Positions 1-8,645 of a stretch of DNA of 64,000 nt are shown one piece after another. The stretch lies in the NCBI RefSeq assembly GCF_000968685.2, contig NZ_LAKD02000040.1, positions 62,001-126,000 on the forward strand. The letters are read 5' to 3'. The translations under genes were made by a program, and so were the position numbers. Within the stretch, counting starts at the first letter, position 1; every line of letters starts with the position of its first letter. The notes below the pieces were generated by a model. The model did not search any database. It worked only from the letters and a program-made list of their open reading frames with translations, and had not been told where the DNA came from. This stretch comes from Streptomyces antioxidans (GTDB lineage: Bacteria > Actinomycetota > Actinomycetes > Streptomycetales > Streptomycetaceae).

Positions 1-52
1 GTTCGGTCATGCAGGAGGTCTGCCGCACCCTGGGCCCCGCGAAACCACTTGC

Positions 53-949
53 TCACCAATCGACAGCCGCACGCAACAGCCACTCGTGCGCCCGCGCGAT
101 ATGCGGCAGCGCGAGCGCCCCCGTCCGCACCACCAGGAAATAGGTGCGCAGCGGCGGCACGGGCGGGTTGAGCAGGGCCACCACCTCCCCGGCGTCCAGC
201 GCGTCCATGCACAGATAGCGCGGCAGGACGCCGAGCCCCGCGCCCTGTGCGACGCAGGCGAGCACCGCGCGCAGATCGGGCGCGATGATCGTGCCGGCGG
301 TGACCGGCCGGGCGTCGAAGACGGCCGACCAGTAGCGGGTGACCAGCGGCAGGCTCTCATGCACCTCGACCACGGGCAGCGCCTCCAGCGCCCGTACCCC
401 CTTGACCTGGAGCATCGCTGGGCCGCCGAGCCTGGCGGCCCAGCGCGGGGCCGCGACCAGCACATGCTCCTCGTCGCACAGCGGCGTGGCGGCCAGCAGT
501 CGCCCCCGTGGCCGGGCGGTGGCGATGACCAGGTCGTGATGGCCGGCGCCCAGCCCCTCGAACAGCTCCTCGGCGCTGCCGAAGGCGCAGCGCACCGCGA
601 GCCCCTGGGTGACCAGGGTGGTCAGCGCGGGCAGGGCACGCAGCGCGGTGAACTCCGGAGGGCCCGCGAGGTGCAGGGTGCGCAGTGCCGAGCGATCGTC
701 CAGGCCCGCCTCGGCGATCTCCACGAGGGCGTCGAGATGCGGCGCGGCCTTGTGGGCGAGCTCGTCCCCGACGGTCGTGGGGACGACGCCGCGCGCCGTA
801 CGGAGGAACAGGGGGCGGCCGAGCTGCCGCTCCAGGGTGCGTATCTGGCCGGTGACCGCGGGCTGGGAGAGCCCGAGCAGCCCGGCGGCCCGGGTGAAGG
901 ACCCGGCGCGGTGGACCGCGACAAAGGTGCGTAAGAGGGCCAGATCCAT
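53..949 (-). CDS. LysR-family transcriptional regulator
   Basis: Predicted one-component DNA-binding regulator of 298 residues. The N-terminal winged helix-turn-helix (about residues 1-60) has the LysR pattern FTRAAGLLGLSQPAVTGQI followed by LERQLGRPLF; the rest is the substrate-binding domain that senses an unknown ligand. The start at 949 is chosen because the LysR pattern begins there and GAGGGGAA lies just upstream; the frame is open to 1048 but that extension is not LysR-like. There is no divergent partner (the next gene upstream ends at 1147), so its target is not obvious from context. The 950-1050 region is unusually AT-rich for this window and probably holds its own promoter. Family is certain, target unknown. 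Confidence 0.9.
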   Translation of the reverse strand: MDLALLRTFVAVHRAGSFTRAAGLLGLSQPAVTGQIRTLERQLGRPLFLRTARGVVPTTVGDELAHKAAPHLDALVEIAEAGLDDRSALRTLHLAGPPEFTALRALPALTTLVTQGLAVRCAFGSAEELFEGLGAGHHDLVIATARPRGRLLAATPLCDEEHVLVAAPRWAARLGGPAMLQVKGVRALEALPVVEVHESLPLVTRYWSAVFDARPVTAGTIIAPDLRAVLACVAQGAGLGVLPRYLCMDALDAGEVVALLNPPVPPLRTYFLVVRTGALALPHIARAHEWLLRAAVDW

Positions 950-1085
950 GCGGTTCCCCTCGCCTCGTCGCGCCCCGCACGCATGCCAACTATAAATATG
1001 CCGATAGGTCCATGTCGCTACTGTGATTGGACACTGACGCTGAGTCAACTAGCCTTGTTCGAGCGGTTCTCCACGAGAAGAACCG

Positions 1086-1124
1086 GGGCGTCTCAAGCCA
1101 CGAGGGGGGAGGCTTGAGACGCCC
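1086..1124 (-). terminator. Perfect 14-bp hairpin downstream of the gamma-lyase gene
   Basis: Arms at 1086-1099 and 1111-1124 pair perfectly over 14 bp around an 11-nt loop. It lies 23 bp beyond the stop of the gene ending at 1147 and has no long T-tract, as is usual in Streptomyces. Confidence 0.8.
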
Positions 1125-1146
1125 GCACAGGCTTACCCGCCCGCTT

Positions 1147-2361
1147 TCAGCCACCCGCCCCGGTGCCTGTCGTGTCCGGTGCCGCGCCGGTGCCCGATGC
1201 CGTGTCCCTGTCGGACGGCGTATCCCTCCCCGATGCCGTATCGAGCGCGCGCAGCACGTCGGCGATCAGATCCTCCGCGTCCTCCGCGCCCACCGAGAAC
1301 CGGATGAACCCCTCGGGCACCGCGTCGCCGCCCCACCGTCCGCGCCGCTCCGCCGTGGAGCGCACCCCGCCGAAGCTGGTGGCGTCGTCCACCAGCCGCA
1401 GCGCGGTCAGAAAGCGTTCGGCGTGCTCCTTGTCCGGCAGGGTGAAGGAGACCACACAGCCGAAGCGCCCGCCGCGCATCTGCCCGGCCGCCACCCGGTG
1501 GGAGGGGTCGGTCGGCAGCCCGGGGTGGCGCAGCCCGGCGACCTCGGGGCGGTCGCGCAGCGCCTCGGCGAGGGCCAGGGCGGTCGCCGCCTGGCGGTCG
1601 ACGCGCAGCTGGAGGGTGGCCAGGGAGCGGTGGGCGAGCCATGCCTCCATGGGGCCGGGGATCGCGCCCACCGTCTTGCGCCAGGCCCGCACCTCGGCGG
1701 CGAGCCGTGGATCGCGGCAGGTCACATAGCCGAGCAGCACATCGCCATGGCCGGTGAGCGCCTTGGTGCCGCTCGCCACGGCGAAGTCCGCGCCGAGCTC
1801 CAGCGGGCGCTGGCCGAGCGGGGTGGCGAGGGTGTTGTCGACGGCGACCAGCGCGCCCCGGGCGTGCGCGGCCTCGGCGAGCCGACGGATGTCACAGACG
1901 TCCAGTCCGGGATTGGACGGGGTTTCCAGCCACAGCAGCTTCGTCCGGTCGCCCAGTCCCTCCAGGGCGGCCAGTTGGGCGTCCTCTCCGGTCGGGGCGG
2001 TGCGCACGGTGACCCCGAAGCCCGCCAGGCGTTCGATCAGCGCCGGGAGCAGCTGGTAGCCGTCGGACGGCAGGACGGCCGCGTCGCCCTGGCGCAGCTG
2101 GGACAGCAGTACGGCCGAGATCGCGCCCATACCGGAGGCGAAGACGACCGTCTCGGCGTCGGTGCCCGGCGACTCCAGCTCGCTGATCGCCCGTTCCAGC
2201 AGGGACCAGGTGGGGTTGGCGTCCCGGCCGTAGGTGTACGGGCCGACGGCGTCGCCGGGGAGGTGGTAGTGGGCGGCGAAGACCGGGCCCGGCAGCGTCG
2301 GTTCGTACGCCTCGGCCTCGGGCAGCCCGGCCCGTACGGTGCGGGTGCCGTCGCCGGTCAT
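1147..2361 (-). CDS. Cys/Met-metabolism PLP enzyme, probable cystathionine gamma-lyase
   Basis: PLP-dependent transsulfuration-family enzyme of 404 residues, probably splitting cystathionine to cysteine, 2-oxobutyrate and ammonia in the cytosol. Visible landmarks: YTYGRDANPTW near residue 42, FASGMGA (phosphate-binding loop) near 74, AVDNT near 173 (Asp that contacts the PLP nitrogen) and the Schiff-base lysine in SGTKALTGHGD at about residue 200. The core ends around residue 375; the tail is low-complexity, with repeats of DTASGRD/DTPSDRD. Its ATG overlaps the stop of the phosphatase gene by 4 bp (ATGA), so the two are translationally coupled. Motifs alone cannot separate gamma-lyase from gamma-synthase. 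Confidence 0.88.
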   Translation of the reverse strand: MTGDGTRTVRAGLPEAEAYEPTLPGPVFAAHYHLPGDAVGPYTYGRDANPTWSLLERAISELESPGTDAETVVFASGMGAISAVLLSQLRQGDAAVLPSDGYQLLPALIERLAGFGVTVRTAPTGEDAQLAALEGLGDRTKLLWLETPSNPGLDVCDIRRLAEAAHARGALVAVDNTLATPLGQRPLELGADFAVASGTKALTGHGDVLLGYVTCRDPRLAAEVRAWRKTVGAIPGPMEAWLAHRSLATLQLRVDRQAATALALAEALRDRPEVAGLRHPGLPTDPSHRVAAGQMRGGRFGCVVSFTLPDKEHAERFLTALRLVDDATSFGGVRSTAERRGRWGGDAVPEGFIRFSVGAEDAEDLIADVLRALDTASGRDTPSDRDTASGTGAAPDTTGTGAGG

Positions 2362-2975
2362 GCGGATTCCCTTCCCGCGTCCGGCCCCGCGGCGGGGTCA
2401 TCGGCGGCCGACGCGTTCTCGGCACTCGTGCTCTCCGCGGCCTTACTTGTGCTCTCCGCGGTGTCGATGGCCCCGGCGACCGCGTCCAGCAGCCCACCGC
2501 CCGCGGACTCGATCATCGCCAGGCACTCCTCGAAGTCGTTCAGCCCGCCGAAGTACGGGTCCGGTACATCGAGGCCGCCCAGCGCGTCGTGGTCCGCGTC
2601 CGGGTCGTAGCTCCGCAGCAGCCGCACCTTCGCGGCGTGGTGCGGGGTCGGCGCGAGCGCGCGCAGCTCATGCAGATGGCCGCTGTCCAGGGCGATCACC
2701 AGATCGAGGCGATCGAACCACTCGGCCCGGAACTGGCGCGCGATGTGATCCTGCTCATATCCATGGGCGGTCAGTACGTCGATGGTGCGGCGGTCGGCCC
2801 CGTCGCCCTCGTGCCAGGGGCCGGTGCCCGCGCTGTCCACCTCGAGGAGGCCGTCCAGCCCGGCCTCCGCGGCATGGGCGCGGAAGACGGATTCGGCCAT
2901 CGGCGAGCGGCATATGTTGCCGGTGCAGACGAAGCAGACACGGTAGGGCGACGGGTCTCTCATGCCTTCCATCAT
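2358..2975 (-). CDS. Low-molecular-weight protein-tyrosine phosphatase
   Basis: Cytosolic phosphatase of about 205 residues. The P-loop CTGNICRS (Cys17, Arg23 in this numbering) and the general-acid motif DPYFGG near residue 138 are intact, so it should be active on phosphotyrosine or small phosphate esters. Three in-frame ATGs (2975, 2972, 2963) lie within 13 bp; a GGAG next to them does not decide between them. The C-terminal 40 residues are an Ala/Ser/Asp-rich tail beyond the usual ~160-residue family length. The stop overlaps the gamma-lyase ATG by 4 bp. Coupling to a sulfur-amino-acid enzyme gives no clear functional link. Confidence 0.92.
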   Translation of the reverse strand: MMEGMRDPSPYRVCFVCTGNICRSPMAESVFRAHAAEAGLDGLLEVDSAGTGPWHEGDGADRRTIDVLTAHGYEQDHIARQFRAEWFDRLDLVIALDSGHLHELRALAPTPHHAAKVRLLRSYDPDADHDALGGLDVPDPYFGGLNDFEECLAMIESAGGGLLDAVAGAIDTAESTSKAAESTSAENASAADDPAAGPDAGRESA

Positions 2976-2987
2976 CTCCGGCCGTGA

Positions 2988-3368
2988 TCAGTCCTTGTCA
3001 TCGGGCAGTACGACGTGCAGGGCCCACGCGACTATGGAGACGATCAGGCCGCCGAGCACCGCCGTGCCGAAGCCCTCGACGTGGAAGCTCAGGTCCAGCT
3101 TTCCGGCCAGCCAGGAGGTCAACAACAGCATCAGGGCGTTGATCACCAGTGTGATCAGTCCGAGGGTCAGGATGAACAGGGGGAAGGCCAGCAGCTTGAC
3201 GATCGGCTTGACCACCACGTTCACCACGCCGAAGACCAGTGCCACGAGAATGAGGGTGAGCGCCTGGCGGCCGGTGTTGTCGCCGGTGAGCGTGATGTCC
3301 TTGAGCAGCCAGATGGCGACGCCGAGGGCGCCGGCGTTCGCGATCGTCTTGACGAGAAAATTCTTCAT
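2988..3368 (-). CDS. Phage-holin-family (YvlD-like) membrane protein
   Basis: Integral membrane protein of 126 residues with four hydrophobic segments, including GALGVAIWLL, ALTLILVALVFGVVNVV and FPLFILTLGLITLVINAL. This is the pattern of the phage_holin_4_2/YvlD family, which in actinobacteria is a chromosomal membrane protein of unknown role rather than a lysis protein. The start MKNFLVK at 3368 fits the family; the frame continues to 3575 with non-homologous arginine-rich sequence. No clear ribosome site precedes this ATG. It ends 12 bp before the phosphatase start, so the three minus-strand genes may form one unit. Confidence 0.85.
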   Translation of the reverse strand: MKNFLVKTIANAGALGVAIWLLKDITLTGDNTGRQALTLILVALVFGVVNVVVKPIVKLLAFPLFILTLGLITLVINALMLLLTSWLAGKLDLSFHVEGFGTAVLGGLIVSIVAWALHVVLPDDKD

Positions 3369-3445
3369 GGTTGAGATCGTCGCAGACAGGCCCCGGCGCA
3401 GGCAGGGGCACCGTAGGCATGGGTCAGGCAGGGGTGGAGAGGCGA

Positions 3446-3763
3446 ATGAAGGCGTTCCGGCTGGATGAGCTGGAGGCGGAGCGGGCCGCGAACGACGGCG
3501 CGTATCTGCAGTTCCTGCGGGAGCGGAACATGTCCGTGGGGCTGTACGCGCTGAACGCGGGCCAGGCCGACCCACAGTCGCCGCACGGCCAGGACGAGGT
3601 GTACGTCGTGATGAGCGGCCGGGCGGCGGTCACGGTGGGGATGGAGACGACACAGGTGGCGCGGGGCAGTGTGGTGTACGTCCCGGCGGGCACGGCGCAC
3701 AAGTTCCACCACATCACCGAGGACCTGAGGGTGCTGGTGGTGTTCTCGCCGCCGGAGGGCTGA
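3446..3763 (+). CDS. Small single-domain cupin protein
   Basis: A 105-residue beta-barrel cupin. Motif 1 is PHGQDEVYVVMSG and motif 2 is GSVVYVPAGTAHKFHHI, giving His and Glu/Asp side chains suited to bind one divalent metal. Such proteins may be small dioxygenases, isomerases or sensors; the substrate cannot be read here. The start at 3446 has GGAGAGG 5 nt upstream. It is divergent from the holin-like gene, with under 80 bp between starts. Confidence 0.85.
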   Translation: MKAFRLDELEAERAANDGAYLQFLRERNMSVGLYALNAGQADPQSPHGQDEVYVVMSGRAAVTVGMETTQVARGSVVYVPAGTAHKFHHITEDLRVLVVFSPPEG

Positions 3764-3948
3764 CCCACGCTCGACGGCTTGTCCATCACGGAGCCGATGG
3801 GCGCCTGACCGGTCCCGTAGGGGACCGGTCAGGGGAGGACGGGGGGCGCGGACCGCCCGCGTGCTTCCGTCTCGTCCTAGCATCGACGGCAGGGAAGACC
3901 GGCCGTCGGCGTCCGGACCCACGGCTCGGAGAGAAAGCAGGGAGTTAC

Positions 3949-4143
3949 GTGACCACGAAGGGGATATTCCAGGGCCTGCCGTGGTGGGTGACCTGGATCG
4001 CGATACCGGTCCTCGTCCTCGCCGTGTTCGGTGGCCTGATCATGAGCGTGATCGGGTTCGTGGTGGGCCTCGTCTTCAAGGCGCTGCTGCTGGTGGTGCT
4101 GATCGCCGGGCTGGTCTACGTCGTACGGAAGTTCACGTCCTGA
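3949..4143 (+). CDS. Small membrane protein, DUF5326-like
   Basis: A 64-residue protein with two transmembrane segments separated by a short turn (ITGL-type: WWVTWIAIPVLVLAVFGGL, then GLVFKALLLVVLIAGLVYVV) and the basic end RKFTS. It matches the streptomycete DUF5326 family as I remember it; function unknown. The GTG start at 3949 has AGGGAG four bases upstream. A TAGCAT hexamer near 3877 could be its promoter -10. It sits in the usual neighbourhood of ssgA. Confidence 0.85.
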   Translation: MTTKGIFQGLPWWVTWIAIPVLVLAVFGGLIMSVIGFVVGLVFKALLLVVLIAGLVYVVRKFTS

Positions 4144-4512
4144 CCTGACCCGACCTGCCCAGCTGGCCTCGCGCGGATACGCCGCGCGGGGGATACCGCC
4201 GGGGCGGGAGCACCGCCCGGCGCCACCCCTGCCGTTACAGTGCGAGTCCTCGGCGTTCTTCCTTCGGCGTCTGCCTCGCAACAACACCCCGGGGGTGCCT
4301 GTTGACGACAGCGATCTTCGATACGGCCGGTGCGCTGGCCCCGATCTCCCGCCCACCGGGCCCGCGCCGTTCGCGCCGCCCGGCCCCGCGGGTCTCCTCA
4401 TGGCAACACTGGCCATTTTCGTTCCCTCACACGAGGCAAACCGACTCCGCACCGCAATCGAGTCGCTACGCTCCAGAGTCGGCGAAGCGCAAACAACCCG
4501 GGGCGGCGAACG
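4144..4512 (+). other. Gene-free leader region of ssgA
   Basis: 369 bases without a supportable gene on either strand. GC-rich short hairpins (for example the near-palindrome around 4286-4298) and a TTGACG at about 4301 are visible, but no convincing -10/-35 pair. In S. coelicolor the IclR-type activator gene ssgR lies here; it is absent in this window. Confidence 0.6.
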
Positions 4513-4959
4513 ATGCGTGAGATGCGTGACACGGTTCAGGCGGAAGTGACGATGACCTTCCTGGTCTCGCAGGATCTCTCCTTCCGGATCCCGGTCGAGC
4601 TGTCCTACGACAGCAGCGACCCCTATGCCGTCGAGATCACCTTCCATTTGCCCGGTGACGCGCCGGTGAGCTGGGCGTTCGCGCGGGAGCTGCTGCTGGA
4701 CGGGTTGAGCAGACCCACCGGCGAGGGGGATGTGCGCATCGCCCCCGCCTCCCCCGAGGGGCTTTCGGACGTCTTCATCAGACTCCAAGTGGGTTGTGAA
4801 CGGGCCCTGTTCCGGGCCGGGGCCGCTCCGCTGGTGGCCTTTCTCGACCGTACGGACCGGGTGGTGCCTTTCGGCCAGGAGCCCGCGGCCTGTGACCCGG
4901 TCGGCGATCTCGATGCCGAACTCCACCGCATCCTGGCCGAGGACCGGTACGCGGGCTGA
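4513..4959 (+). CDS. ssgA: SsgA-family sporulation/cell-division regulator
   Basis: SsgA-like protein of about 148 residues, a family unique to sporulating actinomycetes. SsgA marks septum sites and works with SsgB to recruit FtsZ in aerial hyphae. Recognised from TMTFLVSQDLSFRIPVEL, TFHLPGDAPVSWAFARELL, GDVRIAP and LVAFLDRTDRVVP, which follow S. coelicolor SsgA more closely than SsgB. Position two genes before thiC supports orthology. Two ATGs (4513, 4522) are possible; the second gives MRDTVQAEV, which aligns with the known N-terminus, while the first has the better-spaced G-rich upstream sequence. A short DPVGDLD insertion near the C-terminus is visible. Confidence 0.88.
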   Translation: MREMRDTVQAEVTMTFLVSQDLSFRIPVELSYDSSDPYAVEITFHLPGDAPVSWAFARELLLDGLSRPTGEGDVRIAPASPEGLSDVFIRLQVGCERALFRAGAAPLVAFLDRTDRVVPFGQEPAACDPVGDLDAELHRILAEDRYAG

Positions 4960-5044
4960 GGGCCGGACGCGCGGCGGGCCCAGGGCCGGTGGTGGGTGCC
5001 GTGGCCGGGCCGACGGGCAGCGTGCCCGGCGGCTTTGCGCCGTC

Positions 5045-6562
5045 TCAGCGCCCCTTCGCCCGGCGGCGCCGCCCACGGCCGCCCCGGCCGGTCCGGGGCG
5101 CCTGGGCCGCCTGGGCGCCGCCCGGACCGGCCGTCCGCTCCGCGCCGCCCGCGCCGGCCCCACGCTCCGCGCCGCCGACCGCCGCCGGGCTGCGGTCCGC
5201 GGAGACCACGAGCACGGCCAGCGCGGTGGTCACCGGTACCGAGGCGACGAGCCCGATGCTGCCCACCAGCGTCCGTACGATCTCCTCCGCGACGATCTCG
5301 CTCGTGGCGACCGCGCCCACCCCGCTGTCCGCGATGGAGAACAGCAGCAGCAGCGGAAGCGACGCGCCCGCGTACGCCAGCACCAGGGTGTTCACGACGG
5401 AGGCGATGTGGTCCCGCCCGATCCGCATCGCCGCCCCGTAGAGCTTGCGCCGGGACGTGGTCGGGTCCGCGTCCCTCAGCTCCCACACCGCCGAGGTCTG
5501 GGTGACCGTCACATCGTCCAGCACGCCCAGCGAGCCGATGATCACGCCCGCGAGCAGCAGCCCCCGTATCTCGATGTTCGGATAGAGGCCGTGCACCAGC
5601 CCGGTCTGGTCGTCCGTGTTGCCGGTCAGGCTGGCCCAGCCGATGAACAGTGAGCCCAGCACCCCGATCAGCAGCAGTGACACCAGTGTGCCGAGCACGG
5701 CGACCGATGTACGCGCCGTCAGCCCATGGCACATGTACAGCGCGAGAAGCATGATCGCGCTGCCCCCGACGACCGCGACCACCAGCGGATTGGAACCCTG
5801 GAGTATCGCCGGGAGGATGAAAAGCGTCAGCACCCCGAAGCTGATCGCCAGCGCCACCAGCGCGAACACCCCGCGCAGCCGCCCCACCGCCACGACCGCG
5901 AGCGCGAACAGCCCCGCCAGCAGCGCCATCGGCATCGACCGGTCGACGTCGGACACGGAGTACTGCAGTTCCTTGGGCGCCTTGGGGGCGTACGCCAGCT
6001 TCAGCTCCTGCCCGGCGCTGAAGTGACGCGAGGCGTTGGGCTGGACGATCTCGGGGAAGGTGCGGCCCTTGTCCTTGCCCGAGGTGACCTCGATCGTGGC
6101 CTTATCGCAGACGCTCTTCTTCCCGCCCTGCCCCGGGCCTCCGCTCTGGCCCGGGCCTCCGCTCTGCCCGGGGGCGCCGTTCTGGGCGGCGCCGTCCTGG
6201 CCGGGCTCGGTGGGTGCCTGCGGCTGGGCGTTCACATCGGCGCAGTTCACCTCCTCGACCTTCACCACCCGTCCGGCGACGGTCGTCTGGTCGAAGCCGA
6301 GACCGCTGCGGCCGTGCGCCTTGTGGTCGGGTGTGCCGCCCGGCCAGAGCACGATCAGACCGGCCACGACGGCGACGGTGAAGGGGATGAGCACCGCAGC
6401 GATGATCTTGCGGAGGCGCGCCGAGACGGGGGTGGCGGGGCCATGACCGTGGGAGTGGCCAGGGGAATGTCCGTGGCCGTGGGGAGGTCCATGGCCGTGG
6501 TCATACGCCTGATCGGAGGGGCGGGGCTGCTCGGGCGGGTGGTCCTGCTGGATGGCGGTCAC
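5045..6562 (-). CDS. YibE/F-family multi-pass membrane protein
   Basis: Membrane protein of 505 residues. The N-terminal ~45 residues are cytosolic and His/Gly/Pro-rich (HGHGPPHGHGHSPGHSHGHG), suggesting metal binding. One transmembrane helix follows, then an extracytoplasmic domain with a Gly/Gln linker (about residues 115-145), and seven or so helices from about residue 205 to 455 of YibE_F type (GVLDDVTVTQTSAVWELR, the conserved core). The C-terminal 50 residues are Arg/Gly/Ala-rich. Family function is unproven; transport has been suggested. It is divergent from thiC and may share the 6563-6644 control region. Confidence 0.9.
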   Translation of the reverse strand: MTAIQQDHPPEQPRPSDQAYDHGHGPPHGHGHSPGHSHGHGPATPVSARLRKIIAAVLIPFTVAVVAGLIVLWPGGTPDHKAHGRSGLGFDQTTVAGRVVKVEEVNCADVNAQPQAPTEPGQDGAAQNGAPGQSGGPGQSGGPGQGGKKSVCDKATIEVTSGKDKGRTFPEIVQPNASRHFSAGQELKLAYAPKAPKELQYSVSDVDRSMPMALLAGLFALAVVAVGRLRGVFALVALAISFGVLTLFILPAILQGSNPLVVAVVGGSAIMLLALYMCHGLTARTSVAVLGTLVSLLLIGVLGSLFIGWASLTGNTDDQTGLVHGLYPNIEIRGLLLAGVIIGSLGVLDDVTVTQTSAVWELRDADPTTSRRKLYGAAMRIGRDHIASVVNTLVLAYAGASLPLLLLFSIADSGVGAVATSEIVAEEIVRTLVGSIGLVASVPVTTALAVLVVSADRSPAAVGGAERGAGAGGAERTAGPGGAQAAQAPRTGRGGRGRRRRAKGR

Positions 6563-6603
6563 GGTCGCATCATCGCAAGAGATGTGGGCCCCCTGTTCAG
6601 GGC

Positions 6604-6612
6604 TGTGGATAA
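6604..6612 (-). promoter_or_regulatory. Single perfect DnaA box
   Basis: TGTGGATAA on the plus strand is TTATCCACA on the minus strand, a consensus DnaA box, in the intergenic region before thiC. Isolated 9-mers can arise by chance in 64 kb, although not often at this base composition. Confidence 0.5.
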
Positions 6613-6644
6613 ACCGTTAGCGTGGTGACGAACCTTTGCAATCG

Positions 6645-6734
6645 CGGGAGCTCGGAGCACCGGGCTGAGAGGGCGCTGACGCTGATGGCTGCGCCGACCG
6701 CTGAACCTGTTACCGGGTAATGCCGGCGTAGGGA
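6645..6734 (+). promoter_or_regulatory. TPP (THI-element) riboswitch upstream of thiC
   Basis: The conserved core strings are present in order: GGGCTGAGAGG, CCGCTGAACCTGTTACCGGG, then GTAATGCCGGCGTAGGGAG. These form the thiamin-pyrophosphate aptamer. The final GGGAG also serves as the thiC ribosome site, about 10 bases from the ATG at 6744, so ligand binding probably blocks translation initiation directly. Confidence 0.96.
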
Positions 6735-6743
6735 GTGGGTCTC

Positions 6744-8513
6744 ATGACTCAGCAGGATGCACCATCGCGCGCCGAGAAGGCCGAATTCGGCTGGCATAAG
6801 GGGTATGTCACGGGTTCGCGCCCGGACCTCCAGGTGCCGGTCCGTCGCGTGCACCTCACCAACGGCCAGGATGTGACGCTGTACGACACCTCAGGTCCGT
6901 ACACCGACCCCACCATCGAAACGGATGTCCGCCGCGGTCTCGCACCGCTGCGGCAGAACTGGATCGTCGCCCGCGGCGACACCGAGGAGTACGCGGGCCG
7001 TCCCGTGCGCCCCGAGGACGACGGGATCAAGCACACCTCGCCCCGCGGCGGACTGCGCAACCTCGACGCGGTCTTCCCCGGCCGTCCGCGTCAGCCGCGG
7101 CGCGGCCGTACGGGCGCCCCCGTGACCCAACTCGCCTATGCGCGGCGGGGCGAGATCACGGCGGAGATGGAGTACGTGGCGATCCGCGAGAACGTCTCCC
7201 CCGAGGCGGTCCGGGAGGAGATCGCGGCGGGCCGCGCCGTCCTCCCGGCCAATGTGAACCACCCGGAGATCGAGCCGATGATCATCGGCAAGCGATTCCT
7301 GGTGAAGGTCAACGCCAACATCGGCAACTCCGCCGTCACCTCCTCCATCGAGGAGGAGGTCGAGAAGATGACCTGGGCGACCCGCTGGGGCGCCGACACG
7401 GTCATGGACCTCTCGACCGGCCGCAACATCCACACCACCCGCGAATGGGTGCTGCGCAACTCCCCGGTCCCCATCGGCACCGTGCCGCTCTATCAGGCGC
7501 TGGAGAAGGTCGACGGCAAGGCCGAGGAGCTGACCTGGGAGATCTACAAGGACACGGTCATCGAACAGGCCGAGCAGGGCGTCGACTACATGACCGTCCA
7601 CGCCGGCGTCCGGCTGCCATACGTGCCCCTGACCGCCCGCCGCAAGACCGGCATCGTCTCCCGCGGCGGCTCCATCATGGCGGCGTGGTGCCTCGCCCAC
7701 CACCAGGAGTCCTTCCTCTACACCCACTTCGGGGAGCTGTGCGAGATCCTGGCGGCGTACGACGTCACCTACTCGCTGGGCGACGGGCTGCGGCCGGGGT
7801 CTATCGCCGACGCCAACGACGACGCACAGTTCGCGGAGTTGCGCACCCTCGGCGAGCTCAACCGGATCGCCAAGGAGCACGGCGTCCAGACGATGATCGA
7901 GGGCCCGGGCCATGTCCCGATGCACAAGATCAAGGAGAATGTCGATCTCCAGCAGGAGGTCTGTGAGGAGGCCCCCTTCTACACCCTGGGCCCCCTCACC
8001 ACCGATATCGCCCCCGCCTATGACCACATCACCTCGGGCATCGGCGCCGCGATGATCGCCTGGTGGGGCACGGCGATGCTCTGCTACGTCACCCCCAAGG
8101 AACATCTGGGCCTGCCGGACCGCGATGACGTCAAGACCGGCGTGATCACCTACAAGATCGCCGCCCATGCGGCCGACCTGGCCAAGGGCCATCCGGACGC
8201 CCAGGCATGGGATGACGCGCTCTCCGACGCGCGCTTCGAATTCCGCTGGGAGGACCAGTTCAACCTGGCCCTCGACCCGGATACGGCCCGCTCCTTCCAC
8301 GACGAGACCCTTCCGGCGGAACCGGCCAAGACGGCACACTTCTGCTCGATGTGCGGGCCCAAGTTCTGCTCGATGAAGATCAGCAGAAGCATCACCGAGC
8401 AGTTCGGCGGCGACGCCGACGCGACCCCCGAGGAGATCGAGGCCGGGATGCTCCAGAAGTCCAGGGAGTTCGCGGCCGCGGGCAATCGCGTCTACCTGCC
8501 GCTCGCGGACTGA
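6744..8513 (+). CDS. thiC: Phosphomethylpyrimidine synthase ThiC
   Basis: Radical-SAM enzyme of 589 residues converting aminoimidazole ribotide into hydroxymethylpyrimidine phosphate for thiamin synthesis. The C-terminal cluster motif CSMCGPKFC (Cys-x2-Cys-x4-Cys), which binds the 4Fe-4S cluster, is near residue 533. Other typical segments: NVNHPEIEPMIIG, KVNANIGNSAVTSSIEEEV, EGPGHVPMHKI and SRGGSIMAAWC. Length is normal for the actinobacterial form. ATG 6744 is preferred over the GTG at 6735 because of spacing from the GGGAG at the end of the riboswitch. Expression is expected to fall when TPP is plentiful. Confidence 0.99.
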   Translation: MTQQDAPSRAEKAEFGWHKGYVTGSRPDLQVPVRRVHLTNGQDVTLYDTSGPYTDPTIETDVRRGLAPLRQNWIVARGDTEEYAGRPVRPEDDGIKHTSPRGGLRNLDAVFPGRPRQPRRGRTGAPVTQLAYARRGEITAEMEYVAIRENVSPEAVREEIAAGRAVLPANVNHPEIEPMIIGKRFLVKVNANIGNSAVTSSIEEEVEKMTWATRWGADTVMDLSTGRNIHTTREWVLRNSPVPIGTVPLYQALEKVDGKAEELTWEIYKDTVIEQAEQGVDYMTVHAGVRLPYVPLTARRKTGIVSRGGSIMAAWCLAHHQESFLYTHFGELCEILAAYDVTYSLGDGLRPGSIADANDDAQFAELRTLGELNRIAKEHGVQTMIEGPGHVPMHKIKENVDLQQEVCEEAPFYTLGPLTTDIAPAYDHITSGIGAAMIAWWGTAMLCYVTPKEHLGLPDRDDVKTGVITYKIAAHAADLAKGHPDAQAWDDALSDARFEFRWEDQFNLALDPDTARSFHDETLPAEPAKTAHFCSMCGPKFCSMKISRSITEQFGGDADATPEEIEAGMLQKSREFAAAGNRVYLPLAD

Positions 8514-8595
8514 GACGCGGGCCCGTAGGCCAGGATCCCGGATGGAACCCGGCAAAGCGGCGCCTGCGGAGGGAACCAGGAGATACGCTGCGGGT

Positions 8596-8634
8596 GGGTC
8601 CGAAGCCGCAACTTCGATTTGCGACTTCGGACCC
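8596..8634. terminator. Bidirectional terminator between thiC and the Bro-N gene
   Basis: Arms 8596-8611 and 8619-8634 form a 16-bp stem with a single C-A mismatch (8606/8624) and a 7-nt loop. It lies between two convergent genes and can serve both. Confidence 0.8.
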
Positions 8635-8645
8635 TCAGCGTGCCG

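Noticed and set aside
2988..3368. Holin-like protein as sign of a prophage
   Set aside because: The family is chromosomal in actinobacteria and no phage gene is near.
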